From Palsa-883 sp963847615 (GTDB lineage Bacteria; Pseudomonadota; Alphaproteobacteria; Acetobacterales; Acetobacteraceae): a DNA stretch of 64,000 nt. Where the stretch lies: contig CAWKAN010000020.1 in the NCBI GenBank assembly GCA_963847615.1, positions 496,001 to 560,000 of the forward strand. Direction: 5' to 3'. Below are positions 17,508-25,704 of the stretch, in pieces. Both the position numbers and the translations under genes were made by a program. Within the stretch, counting starts at the first letter, position 1. Each line of letters opens with the position of its first letter. The notes under the pieces were generated by a model that saw nothing but the letters and a program-made list of their open reading frames with translations, ran no database searches and was not told where the DNA came from.

Positions 17508-17964
17508 TGTTCAAACCTTTCTGCCGAAGGGGCATCACTGTTGTATGCGCGAAAATCGCGCACCGGTGCGAAATGATAAGCTACAGTGCTCGGGTGTTCA
17601 AGAACGATTTGACGCTTCGGGTCAGCCTGAAACCGCTCCAGGGAAGAGTGAGCATTTCGGGCGGGCGCGGCAGCACGCGACGAAGCATCGTCACGCCAGC
17701 ATCACGACCGTCACGTGCCGCCACCAGCGACCGCGCGGCAGGAGCACCTTGCGTCCGCATGGGCAACGAGAAAGGGTGCCTCGTGGCGTCCCCTCCCAGC
17801 CACGTCACGGCACGAGGGAGCAGCGGATGACGATCTTGACCCGGTTGTTCAGCGGCTCATGCACACCGGGGCCGGCCTGCACCCTCGCCACGGCGCCGCG
17901 GAACGCCTTGATGACCATCTTTTGGCGCGCCACGCACCAGCTCCGCCGCCCCTCCGCGGGCCGC
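17508..17964. other. Intergenic stretch between two envelope genes
   Basis: About 457 bp. It should hold the promoter of the repeat/OmpA gene; a GCGCACCGGTGCGAA dyad at about 17556-17570 lies roughly 50 bp upstream of that start. No gene is supported. Confidence 0.4.
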
Positions 17965-18732
17965 TCAGAACCGATAGTTCAAACCGACGCGAAGAATTTG
18001 GCCCGTGACGTCGCTACTCGCCCTGAACACGGTCCCGGGGAAATTCGGATCGGTCATCAGGTGCGACATGGTGCCGAGATCGTAATAGAGATATTCGGCC
18101 TTGGCGCTCCAGTTAGCCGCGAACGCCCATTCGACGCCCGCGCCCGCCGTCCAGCCCAGCTGGGTCCCGGATGTCGATCCCTGCTGACAATTGTTGCCGC
18201 CACAGCCCGAGGTGCGCGTCAATGCCGTGGACAGACTGGCATGCCCGTACGCCAGGCCGCCGGTCACGTAGGTGAGCAGGCCATTCGTCGGGGTGACACC
18301 GAAACGGGCACGCACCGTGCCGAACAAATCCATCTTTTCGGTGCCGGTCATGATCCGGCTGTAATCGGACGTACCGGCGGCGGAGGCACTCTTGTCCGCG
18401 TTCATCCACGACAGATCGGCTTCGACGCCGGCCACCCACATCGGTGCAAACTGGAAATTGTAGCCGACCTGGCCGCCACCGATGAAACCGCCGGAGTTGA
18501 GGGCCGGCGATGCGATTTCTCCTGGATACTCCCAGTTGGACGCCGTCAACGCGTCGGCGCCACCAACGGAATCGGTGCGTTGCGCCCATGTATAGCCCGT
18601 ATGCACACCGGCATATGGGCCACTCCAATTGACGGTGGCATCTGGAGCAGACGCCGCGGCAACCGGCTGTGCGTGAGCCACCGCCGGCAGGACCAGCAAG
18701 GCGGCGCCCAGAATGGCATTCCGAAGGTTCAT
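17965..18732 (-). CDS. Outer-membrane beta-barrel protein (OmpA-like/Omp25 type)
   Basis: A 255-residue precursor from ATG 18732, whose upstream GGGAAG supports it over an in-frame start 12 codons earlier. Residues 1-21 are a signal peptide (MNLRNAILGA, cleavage after AHA). The mature part shows alternating barrel strands: WSGPYAGVHTGYTW, GGFIGGGQVGYNFQF, WVAGVEADLSW, LFGTVRARFGV, TYVTGGLAYG, GWTAGAGVEWAF, WSAKAEYLYYDLG, and a terminal LRVGLNYRF ending in Phe. This is the alphaproteobacterial surface-antigen porin-like family. A CGGNNC pair of cysteines in one loop may form a disulfide. It is not evidently in an operon with its neighbours. Confidence 0.88.
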   Translation of the reverse strand: MNLRNAILGAALLVLPAVAHAQPVAAASAPDATVNWSGPYAGVHTGYTWAQRTDSVGGADALTASNWEYPGEIASPALNSGGFIGGGQVGYNFQFAPMWVAGVEADLSWMNADKSASAAGTSDYSRIMTGTEKMDLFGTVRARFGVTPTNGLLTYVTGGLAYGHASLSTALTRTSGCGGNNCQQGSTSGTQLGWTAGAGVEWAFAANWSAKAEYLYYDLGTMSHLMTDPNFPGTVFRASSDVTGQILRVGLNYRF

Positions 18733-19513
18733 ATGCGTCACTTCCCTTTTCGCGCAGGCCGTTGCCATCCCGGATCAGCCGAGCTGCCGATTGCTCATAG
18801 TGGCAGGCCACCACGTTGGGTAGTGCCTCTCGGTCGAAATACAGCCAACTGTTGCGGTAATGTCGCATATTCGCGCCCGCCGATGTATCGGGGATCCGCT
18901 TTTGCTGTCATTGCGAACGCAATGACGAGTTCTCGTGGGAGGTGCCGTGAACCGGCCTGCGCTCACAGTTCGATGCGAGAGAACAGAAAACTGCTGATGC
19001 CCAGCAAGACCATCGCCATTGCCCCCAGCACTGCGAGATCCGTCGCCATATCCCACGACGCAAGGGAGCATCAGGATCTCTGGGATGGCGGGGATGGGCG
19101 GGGCAACAGGCGGCAATCTGGCAGCATGAAGCGCCGGCCAGCCCAGAGATCCTGATGCTCCTGTAGTCTCGCGCCGCCGGGGGCGTCTTTCGGGATCTCC
19201 ACCTTGAACCCACGCATGCGCTTGACGCTAATGATCTTCCCAAGCGCAGAGAAGCCGCTATTTGGGGGTCTTTCGATCCCCTGAGCATGTGGTGCCCATC
19301 ATCAAAACGCCGTGCTTCAGTTGTTTCCTCCGCACGCCACGGTCGCATTCATCAAGCCGGGGCGCGTGCAGCCGTCCGGGATGCATCATCGCGAACATGC
19401 CCACTATTTCGGCGCCGATTTCAATGGATTTTACCGGCAAACCGATCGGCGACGCAATGTGCCGCCGTCGCGATCATCGTCAACGTCCGCATAAAGCTAC
19501 CGGGATGTCCTCG
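18733..19513. other. 780-bp region without a supported gene
   Basis: It is less GC-rich than its surroundings in places (18770-18920, 19200-19500). It contains the long inverted repeat listed separately. Short frames on both strands (for example 19312-19494 +) give no recognisable protein; it may be the remains of a decayed insertion. Confidence 0.4.
19065..19161. repeat. 20-bp perfect inverted repeat with 57-bp spacer
   Basis: GGAGCATCAGGATCTCTGGG at 19065-19084 is matched by its exact reverse complement at 19142-19161. The size is compatible with a miniature inverted-repeat element of about 100 bp, but no target duplication is evident. Confidence 0.75.
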
Positions 19514-19762
19514 CTATCCGCCGCCGATCTTCGGGATGAGGTAGATCTCGCTGTCCGGTTTCAGCGCCACGCCGTAGGCGTCCTGAAAAATCTCGCCGTC
19601 GATGGCGATCGCCATGCCTTCCTCGACCTGGGTGCCGAGGCCGGGGAAGCGTTCGTTCAGCTCACCGATCAACCGGCGGAAGGTGTCGGCGGTGACGTCA
19701 AGCTCGGTCTTGCCGCCGGTGAAGTGCAACAGGGAACTGCCGGACAGGACAACTTTTGGCAT
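19514..19762 (-). CDS. MoaD/ThiS family ubiquitin-like protein
   Basis: An 82-residue beta-grasp protein: short strands at each end, central FRRLIGELNERFPGLG helix, DGEIFQDAYGVALKPDSEIYLIP, and a C terminus PKIGGG. A terminal Gly-Gly is what MoaD/ThiS proteins need for adenylation and thiocarboxylation. It is downstream of, and on the same strand as, the molybdenum hydroxylase genes, so a role as sulfur carrier for that enzyme's cofactor is attractive, though the standard moaD may lie elsewhere. There is a palindromic repeat in the 114-bp gap to the upstream gene. Confidence 0.75.
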   Translation of the reverse strand: MPKVVLSGSSLLHFTGGKTELDVTADTFRRLIGELNERFPGLGTQVEEGMAIAIDGEIFQDAYGVALKPDSEIYLIPKIGGG

Positions 19763-19784
19763 TGATCAGGCGGCCGAAACGGCA

Positions 19785-19860
19785 AGGGTGGCGCTGCTGG
19801 CGCCACCCTCACCCGCGTCGCTGACGCGCCGCGACCTCTCCCGCAAAGAGCGGGAGAGGT
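19785..19860. repeat. Palindromic repeat (CACCCTCACCCGCGTCGC family), short copy
   Basis: Two hairpins: GGGTGGCG/CGCCACCC at 19786-19808 and CCTCTCCCGC/GCGGGAGAGG at 19835-19859. The blocks CCACCCTCACCCGCGTCGCT and GCGGGAGAGGT recur in the larger palindrome at 27353-27521. Confidence 0.75.
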
Positions 19861-19876
19861 GAACTGCCAAGCCCAC

Positions 19877-22147
19877 TCAGCCCGCGCCCTTCTCCAGTGC
19901 CGCCAGCACTTTCGGCGGCGACATCGGCAGGTGGTGCATGCGGATGCCGATCGCGTCGCGGATCGCGTTCGCCACCGCCGCCATCGGCGGGACGATCGGC
20001 ACCTCGCCGACGCCCTTGGCACCGAACGGATGGCGCGGGTTCGGCACCTCGACCAGGATCGCATCGACCATCGGCAGATCCGACGCCACCGGGCAGCGGT
20101 AGTCCAGGAAGCCGGGGTTATCCATCCTGCCGTTCTTGTCGTAGATGTACTCTTCGTTCAGCGCCCAGCCGATGCCCTGCACGGCGCCGCCCTGCACCTG
20201 GCCCTCGACGTAGCTCGGATGGATCGCCTTGCCGACATCCTGCACCGCGGTGTAGCGCAGGATGGTGACGTGGCCGGTCTCCGGGTCCACCTCCACGTCG
20301 CAGAGATGCGTGCCGAAGCCCGGCCCCGCCCCCTGCGCGTTCAGCGACACCTCGGCGCTGATCGGCCCGCCGGTCCGCCCCGATTTCAGCGCGATCGCCG
20401 CCAGCGACAGCGGCTCGAACGCGCCGGCGTTGGACCCGGCCGGCAGCGCCTGGCCGTCCTTCCACTCCACCGCCTCGACCGGGATGTCCCAGATCTGCGC
20501 GGCGCGCGCCTTGAGCTGCTCGACCACCTTCTCCGCCGCCTGGGTCGCCGCCATGCCGGTGGCAAACGTCACCCGGCTGCCGCCGGTCAGGAAGGTGAAG
20601 CCCACCGATGACGTATCCGCAACGATCGTGCGCACGACCTCCGCCGGCACGCCCAGCACCTCGGCCACCATCATGCCGATCGAGGCGCGCGAGCCGCCGA
20701 TGTCGGGGTTGCCCGACACCGCCACCACCGTGCCGTCCTCGGCCACGTGCACCGCGGCCGATGACTCGCCGCCGATGTTGAACCAGAAGCCCGAGGCAAC
20801 CCCGCGGCCCTGGTTCTTGCCCAGCTTGGTGCGGTAATGCGCGGTGGAGCGCGCCGCCTGCAGCGTCTCCACGAAGCCGATATTCACCAGGGTCGGCCCG
20901 TAATGCGTCTTGGTGCCGTTCTTCGCCGCGTTCTTCTCGCGCAGCGCCAGCGGGTCCATCCCCAGCTTGCGCGCCAGCTCGTCCATCGTGCTCTCGGTGG
21001 CGAAGGTGGAGATCGGCGCGCCCGGCGCGCGATAGGCCGCCACCTTCGGCCGGTTCGATATCACATCGTAACCGATCGCCTCGACGTTCGCCAGGTCGTA
21101 CATCGCGAAGCAGCACATCAGGCCCGGTCCCACCGGCGAGCCGGGGTAGGCGCCCGCCTGGTACCACATCTCGGCGTGCGCCGCGGTGATGGTGCCGTCC
21201 TTCCTGGCGCCCAGCTTCACCTCGATCACCGCGCCCGAGGTCGGGCCGGAGGCGCGGAACACCTCCTCGCGCGTCATCACCAGCTTCACCGGCCGGCCGC
21301 ACTTGCGCGACAGCGCCACCGCCAGCGGCTCCAGGTAGACGATCGTCTTGCCGCCGAAGCCGCCGCCGATCTCGGCCGGCACGGCGCGGATGTTGGCGAT
21401 GTTGAGCCCCAGCAGCTTCGCCACGTAGGCGCGGACCATGAAATGGCCCTGGCTGGAGCTGATGATGTTCACCTGCCCGTCGGCCGCCACCGAGCAGACG
21501 CAGGCATGCGGCTCGATATAGGCCTGGTGCACCGGTTGGGTGGTGTAACGCCCCTCGACGATCACCTCGGCCTGCTTGAAGCCGGCCGCGACGTCGCCCT
21601 TGGTGAAGGCGAGGCGCTTGGCGATATTGGACGGCTTGGTCGGCTTCGGCTCGACGCCGGCGGTGAACAGGGTTTCGTCCAGCAGCGGCGCGCCCGGCTT
21701 CATCGCGTCCTCGACGTCGATGACGAACGGCAGCACCTCGTAGGTCACGTCGATCAGGTCGAGCGCCGACTCGGCGATCGCCTCGGTGGTCGCCGCCACC
21801 GCGGCAACCGCATGGCCCTCGTACAGCGCCTTGTGGCGCGCGATGACGTTGTGTGCCTGGTCGCGGAAGTTGGTCGGGCCTTCGCCCATGAACGCCTCGT
21901 CCGACGCGATGTCGGGGAAGTCCGCCCCGGTCACCACCGCCTTCACGCCGGGCAGCGCCAGCGCCTTGGATGCGTCGATCTTCACGATGCGGGCATGCGC
22001 GTGCGGGCTGCGCTTCACCTTGCCCCAGAGCATGCCTTGCATCACGAAGTCGGCGCCGAAGGTGGCGCGGCCGGTCACCTTGTCCACCCCGTCGGGGCGG
22101 AGCGGCCGCGTGCCGACGACCTTCAGGTCAGTCGCGAAATAATTCAT
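19877..22147 (-). CDS. Xanthine dehydrogenase/CODH-family molybdopterin-binding subunit
   Basis: A 756-residue large subunit of a molybdenum hydroxylase. The N-terminal Ald_Xan_dh_C a/b-hammerhead (VDKVTGRATFGAD) is followed by the Mo-binding domains with EIGGGFGGK, AYRAPGAP and the C-terminal GAKGVGEVP, whose glutamate is the catalytic base of the family. The loop lacks the CSFR sequence of true CO dehydrogenase, so it is not a CoxL form I enzyme. It is cytoplasmic and hydroxylates an unidentified aldehyde or N-heterocycle with water. It is third in the FAD - 2Fe-2S - Mo operon, overlapping the 2Fe-2S gene by ATGA. Confidence 0.92.
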   Translation of the reverse strand: MNYFATDLKVVGTRPLRPDGVDKVTGRATFGADFVMQGMLWGKVKRSPHAHARIVKIDASKALALPGVKAVVTGADFPDIASDEAFMGEGPTNFRDQAHNVIARHKALYEGHAVAAVAATTEAIAESALDLIDVTYEVLPFVIDVEDAMKPGAPLLDETLFTAGVEPKPTKPSNIAKRLAFTKGDVAAGFKQAEVIVEGRYTTQPVHQAYIEPHACVCSVAADGQVNIISSSQGHFMVRAYVAKLLGLNIANIRAVPAEIGGGFGGKTIVYLEPLAVALSRKCGRPVKLVMTREEVFRASGPTSGAVIEVKLGARKDGTITAAHAEMWYQAGAYPGSPVGPGLMCCFAMYDLANVEAIGYDVISNRPKVAAYRAPGAPISTFATESTMDELARKLGMDPLALREKNAAKNGTKTHYGPTLVNIGFVETLQAARSTAHYRTKLGKNQGRGVASGFWFNIGGESSAAVHVAEDGTVVAVSGNPDIGGSRASIGMMVAEVLGVPAEVVRTIVADTSSVGFTFLTGGSRVTFATGMAATQAAEKVVEQLKARAAQIWDIPVEAVEWKDGQALPAGSNAGAFEPLSLAAIALKSGRTGGPISAEVSLNAQGAGPGFGTHLCDVEVDPETGHVTILRYTAVQDVGKAIHPSYVEGQVQGGAVQGIGWALNEEYIYDKNGRMDNPGFLDYRCPVASDLPMVDAILVEVPNPRHPFGAKGVGEVPIVPPMAAVANAIRDAIGIRMHHLPMSPPKVLAALEKGAG

Positions 22148-22629
22148 GCAGCTTTCTCCCCTCGCATATCGGCGGCCGCGGCCTGCACGGCCCGCACGAT
22201 CTTGTCATACCCGGTGCAGCGGCACAGGTTCCCCGCCAGCCAATAGCGGATCTCGCTCTCGGTCGGGTTGGGGTTCTCGTCCAGCAGCGCCTTGGTGGCG
22301 ACGATGAAGCCCGGCGTGCAGAAGCCGCATTGCAGGGCGGCGTATTCCAGGAAGCGCTGCTGCACCGGATGCAGATGCTCGCCATCGGCGATGCCCTCGA
22401 CCGTGGTGACCGTGTGGCCCTCGGCCTCGACCCCCAGCACCAGGCAGGAGCACACCATCTTGCCGTCGAAGATGACGGTGCAGGCACCGCAGTCGCCCGA
22501 CGCGCAGCCTTCCTTGCTGCCGGTCAGGTTCAGCTCGTTGCGCAGCACGTCGAGCAGGGTCTGCTGCGTCTCGCACAGGAACTCGACGGGCTCGCCGTTG
22601 ATCGTGGTGGTGACGTGATGTTTGCTCAT
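22144..22629 (-). CDS. (2Fe-2S)-binding subunit of molybdenum hydroxylase
   Basis: A 161-residue small subunit. The plant-ferredoxin-like first cluster is in GCASGDCGACTV with a further Cys in VCSCLV; the second cluster domain has CGFCTPG and CRCTGYDKI. ATG 22629 begins MSKHHVTTTING; the long open frame upstream of it is the FAD-subunit gene read in another frame. It transfers electrons from the Mo centre to FAD. Length and motif spacing are normal for CoxS/XdhA-type subunits. Confidence 0.94.
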   Translation of the reverse strand: MSKHHVTTTINGEPVEFLCETQQTLLDVLRNELNLTGSKEGCASGDCGACTVIFDGKMVCSCLVLGVEAEGHTVTTVEGIADGEHLHPVQQRFLEYAALQCGFCTPGFIVATKALLDENPNPTESEIRYWLAGNLCRCTGYDKIVRAVQAAAADMRGEKAA

Positions 22630-22646
22630 GGCTCGGCTTGCCCCTG

Positions 22647-23534
22647 TCAATGCGTGCTGGCTGGCGTCTCGCCCTTGGCACGGGCGAACGCGATGGTGGC
22701 GGCGCGGCGCGTCATCACGCCGGCCACCTTGATGCGATACTCGATGGTGCCGCGCTTGTCGGAGATCGGCTTGCAGGCGCGGCGCGCGGCGCCGTCGATC
22801 ATCTCCAGCGTGCCGCTGTCCAGCGCGTGGCCGATCAGCGCTTCCGCCGCCTCCTCGACGATCACCTGGGTGGGCGCGACCGCGCCCAGCACCACGCGTG
22901 CGTCGGTGCAGACGCCCTTGGCGTCCAGCACCACGTTCACCGCGGCGCCGACCACGGCGATGTCCATCTCGGTGCGCGGAATGAAGCGCAGATAGGCGTC
23001 CGAGGCATGCGCCGGGCGCGGCGGCAACTGGAACTCGGTGATGAACTCGCCCTTGGCGAGCGAGGTCTGGCCGGGGCCGATGACGATGCTCTCGACCGGC
23101 GCGGTGCGCGTGCCGCCGGGCCCGACGATGGTGCAGGTGGCGCGCCCGGCGATCAGCGCCGGCACGCTGTCGGCGGCGGGCGAGGCGTTGCACAGATTGC
23201 CGGCCAGCGTGCAGCGGCCCTGGATCTGCTCCGAGCCGATCAGGTCGATGCCCTCGACGATGCCGGGCCAGGCGGCCTTCAGCGCCGCATTGGCTTCCAG
23301 GTCGACGCCGGGCGTCGCCGCGCCGATGCGGAATCCGCCGCCTTCCTGGCGGATGCCGATCATCCCGGGGATGTGCTTGGTGTCGACGATCAACGCGGGC
23401 TTCAACCGGCCGGAGCGCATCTGCACCAGCAGGTCGGTCCCACCGGACAGGACCTTGGCGAGGCCGGAGGCACCGGCCAGAAGTTTGACGGCCTCTTCGA
23501 CCGTCTTGGGTGCCGCGTAATTCAAACTGGACAT
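22647..23534 (-). CDS. FAD-binding subunit of molybdenum hydroxylase (CoxM-like)
   Basis: A 295-residue FAD subunit. The FAD-contact motif AKVLSGGTDLL is near residue 30, and the second, CTLAGNLCNASPAAD, near 110; a CO_deh_flav_C domain follows with VGAAVNVVLDAKG and a C-terminal Arg-rich end. ATG 23534 has GGGAGAG upstream; an open extension to 24011 is unsupported. It is the first gene of the three-subunit operon, and the CoxM-S-L order is typical of CO dehydrogenase-like hydroxylases. Confidence 0.92.
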   Translation of the reverse strand: MSSLNYAAPKTVEEAVKLLAGASGLAKVLSGGTDLLVQMRSGRLKPALIVDTKHIPGMIGIRQEGGGFRIGAATPGVDLEANAALKAAWPGIVEGIDLIGSEQIQGRCTLAGNLCNASPAADSVPALIAGRATCTIVGPGGTRTAPVESIVIGPGQTSLAKGEFITEFQLPPRPAHASDAYLRFIPRTEMDIAVVGAAVNVVLDAKGVCTDARVVLGAVAPTQVIVEEAAEALIGHALDSGTLEMIDGAARRACKPISDKRGTIEYRIKVAGVMTRRAATIAFARAKGETPASTH

Positions 23535-23985
23535 GTGCTCTCCCGATTGCGCACGATGGCTCCCCGCCTTGGGACCGGTCCCAAGCGGGCAATGACGCCA
23601 AAGCCTAGCCCAGAGCCGCTGCGCGGTCGAGTGCCGGGGCGCGTCCTCGGGTCGAAGCAGGGCCGGGGGCAGCGGCACGCGCGCGATCGTGACCGCAACC
23701 GGCGCGCAGACGCGCTGTGCCGCGGGCGGGCCGATAGATACGGCGTGGAGATGGTCCGGACGCTGAGCCGGCGTTGTTCTTGCTGGCCTTCCAGGCGCGG
23801 TGGAACCGCCGCGCAGCCGCGCGCAAACAGCGTCGCGCGGGCCGGTTGCTGCAAGCTGACGGTCCGTCGGACGCCGGCCTGCGCCGCCGGAGAACGCCGC
23901 CGGCGGGTGCCGCCGCTTCGCGCTTTGACGCCGCTCGCCCCACACGCCAGCATGGCCGAACAGACCGAAGCGAAAGAGACCACCA
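23535..23985. other. Divergent intergenic region
   Basis: About 450 bp separating the divergent Mo-hydroxylase operon and the TPP-enzyme gene; it must hold both promoters. GC-rich dyads around 23880-23910 are seen, but no convincing -10/-35 hexamers. Confidence 0.4.
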
Positions 23986-25704
23986 ATGGACACCCAGGCA
24001 CCGCGGCGCATCGCGGCGGAGGACTATCTGGACGCGCTGGCGGCGCACGGCATCGACCACCTGTTCGTCAACCCCGGCACCGATTTCGCCCCGATCGTCG
24101 AGGCCTTCGCCCGCGCCGCGCGCACCAACCGCCCGGTGCCGCGCCCCATGGTGGTGCCGCACGAACACGCCGCGGTGGCGATGGCGCACGGCTACACCCT
24201 GGTCACCGGCCGGCCGCAGGCGGTGATGCTGCACGTCAACGTCGGACTGGCCAATTCGATCAACGCGCTGATCGACGCCAGCCGCGACCGGGTGCCGCTG
24301 CTGCTGACCTCCGGACGCACGCCGCTCACCGAGGCGGGGGTGCACGGCGCGCGCAGCGTCTACATCCACTGGGCGCAGGAGATGTTCGACCAGGCCGGCA
24401 TGCTGCGCGAGTTCGTCAAGTGGGACTACGAGCTGCGGCGCGGCGACCAGGTCGGCGACGTGGTCGATCGCGCGCTGGAGCTGGCGCAGACCTCGCCGAC
24501 CGGCCCGGTCTACCTGTCGTTGCCGCGCGAGGTCCTGGGCGAAGTCGTGGGCGAGGAACTGACGGCGCACGCCGAGGCGCCGCGCAAGCCGCGCGCCCGG
24601 CCGCAACCGCCGCGCGCCGCCGCCGGCGACGTCGAGCGGGCGGCGGAATGGATCGCCGCCGCCGAGAATCCGCTGGTCATCACCGGCCAGCTCGGCCGCG
24701 ACCCGCGCGAGGCGGTGCTGCTGACCCGGCTGGCCGAGCGCTTCGCCCTGCCGGTGGTGCCGTTCAACCCGCGGCACTTCGCCATCGCCGGCACCCATCC
24801 GATGTTCCAGGGCGGGGCGGCGGGGTCGCTGCTGACCGAGGCCGACCTGATCGTGGTGCTGGAAAGCGACGTGCCGTGGATCCCCAGCCTGGCCAGCCCG
24901 GCGCCGGAGGCGCGGATCATCCAGGTCGGCGAGGACCCGCTGTACCAGCGCTACCCGATGCGCAGCTTCCGCTCCGACCTGACGATCACCTCCGGCCTGC
25001 TGGCGTTCCTGCAGGCGCTGGAGCCGGCGCTGGCGCAGCGCGCCGCGCCCGGTGCCGCGGAGATCGCCGCGCGCGGCGAGCGGCTGGCGGCGCGCTCGGC
25101 CGGGCTGCGCGCCGGCTGGGCGGCGGAGATCGAGCGTGCCGGGCGCGCCGAGACGATCAACCTGGCCTGGCTCAATCATTGCCTGCGCGCGGTGATCGCG
25201 CCCGATACGATCGTGGTGAACGAATATTCGTTCCGCCAGGAGTATTGTCCGCTGGACCAGCCGGGCAGCCTGTTCGGCGTCGGGCCGGCGGGCGGCCTGG
25301 GCTGGGGGTTGCCGGCCGCGCTCGGCATCAAGCTGGCGGCACCGGACAGGCAGGTGGTCGCGCTGCTCGGCGACGGCGCCTACATGTTCGCCAACCCGAC
25401 CGCCTGCCACTTCATCGCCGAAAGCCAGCAGCTGCCGGTGCTGACGGTGATCTACAACAACGCGCTGTACGGCGCGGTGCGGCGCGCGACCCTGGATATG
25501 TACCGCGGCGGCGTGGCGGCCGAGGCGGACGGCAGGCTGCTGGCCGAACTGCCCAATCCGGCCTTCGAACGAATCATCGAGGCGCATGGCGGGCATGGCG
25601 AGCTGGTGGACCATCCGGCGGCGCTGCCGGCGGCGCTGCAGCGCGCTGCGGCGGCGGTGCGCGGCGGGCAGCAGGCGCTGGTGAACGTCATCTGCCGCGG
25701 GTGA
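23986..25704 (+). CDS. Thiamine-pyrophosphate-requiring enzyme (acetolactate synthase-like)
   Basis: A 572-residue enzyme with the three ThDP domains in order: the N-terminal PYR domain with the catalytic Glu in VPHEHAAVAMAHGY (about residue 60), the central domain (about 205-345), and the C-terminal PP domain with GDGAYMFANP and a closing NN (VIYNN) of the Mg-ThDP motif. It resembles the acetolactate synthase/benzoylformate decarboxylase group that catalyses 2-oxoacid decarboxylation or carboligation; the substrate is not predictable. A weak ribosome site precedes ATG 23986. It overlaps the next gene by GTGA, so the two form an operon. Confidence 0.88.
   Translation: MDTQAPRRIAAEDYLDALAAHGIDHLFVNPGTDFAPIVEAFARAARTNRPVPRPMVVPHEHAAVAMAHGYTLVTGRPQAVMLHVNVGLANSINALIDASRDRVPLLLTSGRTPLTEAGVHGARSVYIHWAQEMFDQAGMLREFVKWDYELRRGDQVGDVVDRALELAQTSPTGPVYLSLPREVLGEVVGEELTAHAEAPRKPRARPQPPRAAAGDVERAAEWIAAAENPLVITGQLGRDPREAVLLTRLAERFALPVVPFNPRHFAIAGTHPMFQGGAAGSLLTEADLIVVLESDVPWIPSLASPAPEARIIQVGEDPLYQRYPMRSFRSDLTITSGLLAFLQALEPALAQRAAPGAAEIAARGERLAARSAGLRAGWAAEIERAGRAETINLAWLNHCLRAVIAPDTIVVNEYSFRQEYCPLDQPGSLFGVGPAGGLGWGLPAALGIKLAAPDRQVVALLGDGAYMFANPTACHFIAESQQLPVLTVIYNNALYGAVRRATLDMYRGGVAAEADGRLLAELPNPAFERIIEAHGGHGELVDHPAALPAALQRAAAAVRGGQQALVNVICRG

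Noticed and set aside
19877..22147. True CO dehydrogenase large subunit (coxL)
   Set aside because: The active-site loop reads AYRAPGAP and lacks the CSFR signature of form I enzymes.
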